NCBI GenBank assembly: GCA_934754505.1
Contig: CAKVIE010000003.1
Span: 1 to 64,000 of the forward strand
Reading direction: 5' to 3'
Origin: an uncultured Candidatus Melainabacteria bacterium
GTDB lineage: Bacteria; Cyanobacteriota; Vampirovibrionia; Gastranaerophilales; Gastranaerophilaceae
DNA length: 64,000 nucleotides
The notes below the pieces were generated by a model, which searched no databases, was not told the origin of the DNA, and saw only the letters and a program-made list of their open reading frames with translations. Each line of letters begins with the position of its first letter. Positions within the stretch are counted from its first letter, which is position 1. A program made the translations under genes and the position numbers. Shown piece by piece: positions 59,434 to 64,000 of the stretch.

Positions 59434-59772
59434 ATGGAGAAAAATAAAAATATACTTAAATTTCCCGATAAGCTCGTAAAAAAACATTCTAACGGTAAAA
59501 ATATTACCATCAAAAATTTTTGCGGATTTGATTACGTCAAGATGGACAAAGACCTAAACGGCACACCGTTTATAAAAGAAAGTTTAATTGAATATTCCGC
59601 CGATTGTATGTATATGGTCCGTGTAATGAGAGAAATTTCGGGCAAAGCATATTTATATAATTATTATGTTTCTCAAAACAAATTATGTGAGTTCTTAAAT
59701 GCCCTCGAATCAGGTAAATTCGACGGTAAACTCATTGAAGTAGAAAAATATATTCCCGAAGATTTAGCATAA
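59434..59772 (+). CDS. Conserved-looking protein of unknown function
   Basis: 112 aa, no signal or membrane segment. The sequence alternates beta strands and short helices (GKNITIKNFCGFDYVKMDKD, MYMVRVMREISGKAYLYNYY, LCEFLNALESGKFDG) and looks like a compact alpha/beta protein. Unassigned. It is probably leaderless. It overlaps the following radical SAM gene by one base (TAATG), so it is coupled to an RNase E/G-linked cluster. Confidence 0.7.
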   Translation: MEKNKNILKFPDKLVKKHSNGKNITIKNFCGFDYVKMDKDLNGTPFIKESLIEYSADCMYMVRVMREISGKAYLYNYYVSQNKLCEFLNALESGKFDGKLIEVEKYIPEDLA

Positions 59773-62276
59773 TGGACACTGTTAACGAAACTCGACTAAA
59801 AAAGATTTTATTTAATGTTACAAAACCCTATCAATATATCGGGCATGAGTATTTGTCATCGGATAAAGAATTTTCTGAGGATAAAATCTCTATGCTTTTT
59901 GCATTCCCCGATAAATATGAAATCGGTATCAGCAATTTAGGTGTAAGGGTTTTATATCATACAATTAACAGGCATGATGATTTATATGCGGACAGAGCCT
60001 ATGCTCCAGAGCCTGACTTTGTTGAAGAACTTGTTAAAAACGAAGAAACTTTGTATGGTGTTGAAAGCAAACAGCCATACAAAAATTTCGATTTTGTCGG
60101 TTTTTCTTTGCAGTACGAACTGGCATTTCCGACTGTTTTGAAAATGTTGGAGCTTGCAGATATTCCTGTTTTTAGAAAAGACAGAAGTGAAAACGATCCG
60201 ATTGTCGTAGCAGGCGGCCCCTGCTGTTTTAATCCGAAGCCTATGTCAGATTTTATCGATTTATTCATAATCGGTGACGGTGAGGACGTAAATGTAGAGC
60301 TTATGTACCGTTACAAGGAAATAAAAAATCTTCCTCGTTCGGAGAAAATCAAAGAGCTTGCTAAAATTAAGGGAATTTATTCTCCCGAATTGAAAAACAA
60401 GGCTGTCAAAAGAATAGCGGCTTTAACAAACGAAAATATGCCCATTGTAAATCCTGTTCCGTATTCAAGCAGTATTCACGACAGAACAATTATCGAAATT
60501 CGCCGTGGCTGCGGAAGAATGTGCAGATTTTGCCAGCCGGGGCATGTGACTTTGCCGATTAGAGAGCGAAAAGCCGAGGATATAATTAAAGCAGTTGATA
60601 AATCTACTCAAATGACGGGTTATGATGAATATTCATTGTTGTCGCTTTCGTCGAATGATTACACGAATATTGAGCCTGTAATTGATGAACTTTCTTCAAT
60701 GCTTTGCGAAAGAAAAGTTTCGGTATCTTTGCCGAGCCAAAGAATTGACCGCTATAACGAGCATTTGGCTCAGGTTGTCCGAGGAATCAGAAAATCAACG
60801 ATTACGCTTGCTCCGGAAGCGGGCAGTCAAAGGCTTCGTAATGTTATAAATAAAAATTTAAGCGAGGAGCAAATTCTGACAACAATTTTGAACTGTTATA
60901 AAACAGGTGCTGACAGTATAAAATTGTATTTTATTTTAGGACTTCCGACCGAAACAAAAGAAGATCTTGAAGAAATGGCGGGTTTGCTTTCAAAAATCCG
61001 TTATAAATCTTTGCAGATAAAAAAGGATAATAATATTACAAATCCTTTGAAATTAACCTGTACGGTGTCGGTCTTTGTGCCGAAACCGTTTACCCCTTTT
61101 CAAAGACATTCGCAAAATACCAAAGAAGAAATTCAAGAAAAAATTTCGTATTTGCTGTCATTAACAGATAAAATTAAAAATGTAAAAATTAACTATCATA
61201 ATCCTTTTGTATCAAGGCTTGAGGCAGCATTTGCAAGAGCTGATGAAAGTTTGGGAAAATTTATTTGGGCTATTTATAAAAAAGGTGCATATTTAACAAG
61301 CTGGGACGAAAATCTTGATTATTCTTTATGGGAACAAACGGCTGAAGAGTGCGGACTTTCTTTTGAAAAAGAAGCTTCAAAACAATTTGCAAAAGACGAA
61401 GTTCTTCCTTGGGAAGTAATTGATATGGGAATAACTCGCAGCTGGTTTGAGCAAGAATACGAAAAGGCTTTGCGTGCCGAAAATACAATTCCTTGCGAAT
61501 TTAACTGTGTAAAATGCGGTGTTTGTCCCGATTTTAAAGTTCACAGAGTTTCTGACAAAAAATATACTGCAAAGATTTTGCCGAAAAAAGAAGAACAAAA
61601 CGACATTCCTGCTAAAAAATATCGTCTTAAATTGACTAAAGAAAATGATTTAAGATATTTGTCGCATCTTGATTGGCAAAATACGATTTTAAAAGTTTTA
61701 TATCGTTCGGGCTTGAAATTGAATTTTTCAAAAGGCTTTAACCCGACCCCGAAAATATCTTTGGGTGTTGCATTGCCGATTTTTGTTGAAAGTGTAACGG
61801 AATTTATTGATATAGAGATTTTTGATGAGATTTCCGATGAAGAACTTTTCCAAAAATTATCATCTGTAATGCCTGATAATATGAAACTTTTGAAACTCAA
61901 AAAAATTGATAACAAAGAAATATCAATAGATAATCAGGCGGAATGGGCAGAGTATGAATTTCAGCCTGTTGAAAAAGGTATTTACGATATAAAATCTTTG
62001 TTATATGATATAAATGCAAAGATTTCTTCAAGTGACGAAATTGTCATAGAGAAGAAAACTAAAAAAGGTGTAACTAAAAAAACAGATATTAAGCCGTCAA
62101 TAAAGTCTTTTGATTTACAGGGCGAAAAAATTACGGCAGTTTTAAAGACGGGGCAAAATACCGATATTCCCGCATTAAGAGCAGATAAAGCTATGGAAAT
62201 ATTCTTCCCCGAAATAAAATTTGAAATAAAAAGAACAAAGTTTTTTGACGTTAATCTTAAAGAAATAGATTTGTAA
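59772..62276 (+). CDS. Fused B12-binding radical SAM (TIGR03960-like) + DUF2344 (TIGR03936-like)
   Basis: 834 aa. The N-terminal half (residues about 1-600) is the TIGR03960-type protein: AFPDKYEIGISNLGVRVLYH, GGPCCFNPKPMSDFIDLFII, and radical SAM CGRMCRFCQPGHVTLP (CxxxCxxC, near 250). A CxxCxxC (CEFNCVKCGVC) follows near 580. The C-terminal part (about 620-834) is the DUF2344/TIGR03936 domain (YRLKLTKENDLRYLSHLDWQ, FSKGFNPTPKISLGVALPI). In many bacteria these are separate genes that sit just upstream of RNase E/G; here they are fused. Function is thought to relate to RNA or ribosome modification but is not firmly known. Confidence 0.93.
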   Translation: MDTVNETRLKKILFNVTKPYQYIGHEYLSSDKEFSEDKISMLFAFPDKYEIGISNLGVRVLYHTINRHDDLYADRAYAPEPDFVEELVKNEETLYGVESKQPYKNFDFVGFSLQYELAFPTVLKMLELADIPVFRKDRSENDPIVVAGGPCCFNPKPMSDFIDLFIIGDGEDVNVELMYRYKEIKNLPRSEKIKELAKIKGIYSPELKNKAVKRIAALTNENMPIVNPVPYSSSIHDRTIIEIRRGCGRMCRFCQPGHVTLPIRERKAEDIIKAVDKSTQMTGYDEYSLLSLSSNDYTNIEPVIDELSSMLCERKVSVSLPSQRIDRYNEHLAQVVRGIRKSTITLAPEAGSQRLRNVINKNLSEEQILTTILNCYKTGADSIKLYFILGLPTETKEDLEEMAGLLSKIRYKSLQIKKDNNITNPLKLTCTVSVFVPKPFTPFQRHSQNTKEEIQEKISYLLSLTDKIKNVKINYHNPFVSRLEAAFARADESLGKFIWAIYKKGAYLTSWDENLDYSLWEQTAEECGLSFEKEASKQFAKDEVLPWEVIDMGITRSWFEQEYEKALRAENTIPCEFNCVKCGVCPDFKVHRVSDKKYTAKILPKKEEQNDIPAKKYRLKLTKENDLRYLSHLDWQNTILKVLYRSGLKLNFSKGFNPTPKISLGVALPIFVESVTEFIDIEIFDEISDEELFQKLSSVMPDNMKLLKLKKIDNKEISIDNQAEWAEYEFQPVEKGIYDIKSLLYDINAKISSSDEIVIEKKTKKGVTKKTDIKPSIKSFDLQGEKITAVLKTGQNTDIPALRADKAMEIFFPEIKFEIKRTKFFDVNLKEIDL

Positions 62277-62289
62277 AAAAGGAAAAAGA

Positions 62290-64000
62290 ATGACTAAACA
62301 GATTGTAATTGCTGAACGTGATAATATCGCAGCTCTCATTGAAAACAATAAGGTAACAGAATTTTTTGTAAATAAAGGTGAAATATTCTTAAATGATGTT
62401 TATCTCGCAACCGTAGATAATATTTTACCGAGTATTGAAGCGGCTTTCGTTAATGTGGGTTCCGATAAAATGGGATTTCTTCACGCAGATGATGTTCCGG
62501 GCAAGGGCAATTTGAAAACAAGATTAACACCCAAACAAAAGTTGATTGTTCAAGTTGTTAAAGAACCTACAGGTCACAAAGGTCCGAGAGTAACAACGGA
62601 TATAAGTTTACCCGGAAGATTTCTTGTTCTTATTCCTAATGAAACAGGTATAAATGTAAGCAGAAAAATCGTTTCAACAAAAGAAAGAGCAAGACTTAAA
62701 TCAATTGTCAGCCTTATAAAGCCCGTCGGCATTGGCGTTATTGTAAGAACTGAGGCAGAAGGTCAATCCGATTCTGATATCCAAGAGGATTTAGAACTTC
62801 TTCTTGAAAAGTGGAATACAATTATTACGGCTGCTGAAACACAAGAATCACCAAGCCTTTTGTATCGTGACCAAGATTTGCTTTACAGAGTTATAAGAGA
62901 AGCTTGCACGGAAGATGTTGCAGAAATAGTTTTGGATACGCCGTTTGCAATGCAAAGAACTCAACAAATTCTTCAAAATTGGAATATGTTGAAAAATATT
63001 AAATTGACGGTTTACAAAGGCTCTGAACCGCTTTTACAGGCATCAGGCATTATGAAAGAAATTAAAGCAGCTTTGCAAATCAAAGTTATGCTCCCGTCTG
63101 GCGGTTATTTGTTTATCCAAACAACCGAGGCTCTTTCAGTAGTTGATGTAAACAGCGGTAAATTCGTAAGTTCGGCAACTCAAGATGAAACAATTTTGAA
63201 AACCAATATAGAAGCCGCTCACGAAATTGCAAGACAACTTCGTTTGAGAAATATCGGCGGTATGATTATTATCGACTTTATCGATATGACTAACAGAAAC
63301 GACAAACTCGCCGTTATGGAAGAATTTGAACTTGCTCTCGAAAACGATAAGGCTAAACCTCAAATCGGTCAGCTCTCTGATTTGGGACTCGTTGAACTTA
63401 CAAGACACAGACAAGGTCAAAGTTTGAGTGAAGTCTTTACTAAAAAATGTCCTCACTGCCAAGGTACGGGCATGATTTTTGAAGATATTCAACTCGCAGC
63501 AGCTCCCGGAGAAAACGAATTGAAAGCAAAAGCTGCTAAATTGAAAGTCCCTGTTCAACAGCTTAAAAACAAAAATCAAAAAAATAATAATGTTTTCCAA
63601 GTTCAAGTGACTGAAACAGAACCTGTTCAACAAACAGCCCAAGAAGTTGAAAATGTTCAAGATGCAGTTGAAGAAAATACAAACAACAATTCAAACGGTA
63701 ACAACAACGGCAACAATTATAATAATCACAATAATAATAAATTTAATAAGAAGTTCAATAAGAACAGAAACAAATTCAATAAATTTAATAAGAATAATTT
63801 CAACAATAATCAACAGCAAAAAGATGATACGGTTGCAGATGATGTAAAATCTGATACAATTAAGTCAGAAGAACATTTTAGCGACACTGTAAAATCAGCT
63901 GAAAGTAATAAACCAGAAATAACACAAAAAGTTGATAAGGCAGAAAATGTTGTAAAAGAAGCTCCTGAAGTAAAAGCTCCCGAAACAACCACAGAAAAAG
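62290..64000 (+). CDS. rne: Ribonuclease E/G (partial, runs off window)
   Basis: 570 codons are visible from the ATG at 62290 (AAAAAGGA upstream); the 3' end lies beyond the window. The S1-like domain is seen in GEIFLNDVYLATVDNIL and GFLHADDV, the 5'-sensor/RNase H-like core in ETGINVSRKIVS, and the DNase I-like catalytic Asp residues in VVDVNSGKF and IIIDFIDM (about residues 285 and 327). The Zn-link is CPHCQGTG (about residue 388). It initiates mRNA decay and processes rRNA and tRNA. From about residue 455 the sequence turns Asn/Lys-rich (NNNSNGNNNGNNYNN, FNKKFNKN), then acidic, a likely disordered scaffold. RNase E rather than G is favoured by this tail. Confidence 0.95.
   Translation, partial: MTKQIVIAERDNIAALIENNKVTEFFVNKGEIFLNDVYLATVDNILPSIEAAFVNVGSDKMGFLHADDVPGKGNLKTRLTPKQKLIVQVVKEPTGHKGPRVTTDISLPGRFLVLIPNETGINVSRKIVSTKERARLKSIVSLIKPVGIGVIVRTEAEGQSDSDIQEDLELLLEKWNTIITAAETQESPSLLYRDQDLLYRVIREACTEDVAEIVLDTPFAMQRTQQILQNWNMLKNIKLTVYKGSEPLLQASGIMKEIKAALQIKVMLPSGGYLFIQTTEALSVVDVNSGKFVSSATQDETILKTNIEAAHEIARQLRLRNIGGMIIIDFIDMTNRNDKLAVMEEFELALENDKAKPQIGQLSDLGLVELTRHRQGQSLSEVFTKKCPHCQGTGMIFEDIQLAAAPGENELKAKAAKLKVPVQQLKNKNQKNNNVFQVQVTETEPVQQTAQEVENVQDAVEENTNNNSNGNNNGNNYNNHNNNKFNKKFNKNRNKFNKFNKNNFNNNQQQKDDTVADDVKSDTIKSEEHFSDTVKSAESNKPEITQKVDKAENVVKEAPEVKAPETTTEK

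Noticed and set aside
63136..63660. Minus-strand ORF of 174 codons
   Set aside because: It is antisense to the RNase E coding region, which carries all the family motifs.

Overview
The window reads as chromosome of an AT-rich, anaerobic, Gram-negative-type bacterium. The best guess is a gut member of the non-photosynthetic sister group of Cyanobacteria (Melainabacteria/Vampirovibrionia, e.g. Gastranaerophilales). This is inference: ClpC and the long NusB look cyanobacterial, nusB sits directly upstream of ftsY, a large secreted SLH-domain protein is present, and energy and redox genes are strictly anaerobic (pyruvate:ferredoxin oxidoreductase, hydroxylamine reductase/Hcp, flavodiiron protein, ferredoxin-nitroreductase fusion). 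No respiratory, photosynthetic, phage or CRISPR genes were seen.

Layout. (1) 1-6.4 kb is an accessory island: two REP-associated tyrosine transposases (RAYTs), two families of 8-2-8 REP-like palindromes, a 77-bp perfect direct repeat, two large unrecognised exported or membrane-anchored proteins, a DUF1848 fragment, a truncated Ca-binding-type gene, and an unrelated marR-cupin operon with two matching operators. (2) 6.7-19.7 kb: NhaC-type antiporter, a coiled-coil/Ca-loop protein, a YDKYG repeat protein, tRNA-Ser(GCU), an XRE regulator, two TPR genes and clpC, rhodanese, a calpain-like protease and an ArsB/NhaD-type permease. (3) 19.8-31.4 kb: hcp, galE, a radical SAM/SPASM protein, the SLH protein, a homocitrate-synthase-like/aconitase-like three-gene operon, and a CHASE2-GGDEF cyclase. 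(4) 31.4-44.9 kb: XRE regulator, nusB-ftsY, UDP-glucuronate decarboxylase-like gene, DUF4145-like membrane protein, ferredoxin-nitroreductase, flavodiiron protein, trxB, tRNA-Leu(GAG), spmA-spmB, B12-binding radical SAM, rsmI. (5) 45-55.3 kb: GH13-like protein and nagZ, a Lys/Ala-rich exported protein, uppS-rdgB-MFS, obg, PAP2 phosphatase, and a GSLAF decapeptide-repeat protein. (6) 55.4-64 kb: a TolC-family remnant, nifJ, the TIGR03960/TIGR03936-type fused radical SAM protein and the start of RNase E/G with an Asn-rich tail that runs off the window.

Several functions fit together. NifJ, Hcp, the flavodiiron protein, the ferredoxin-nitroreductase and TrxB form an anaerobic redox and O2/NO-defence set. 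UppS, PAP2, NagZ and the SLH protein serve the envelope. FtsY, NusB, RsmI, Obg and RNase E/G are housekeeping.

Three features stand out for a second look. The REP/RAYT island has palindromes read in frame into proteins. Several genes have a sigma70-like -10 box only 6-9 nt before the ATG, implying leaderless mRNAs (spmA with a palindrome over its -10, marR, a RAYT, and others). Two small ORFs of 47 and 45 codons have good ribosome binding sites. I did not find a clear new multi-gene defence or biosynthetic system.
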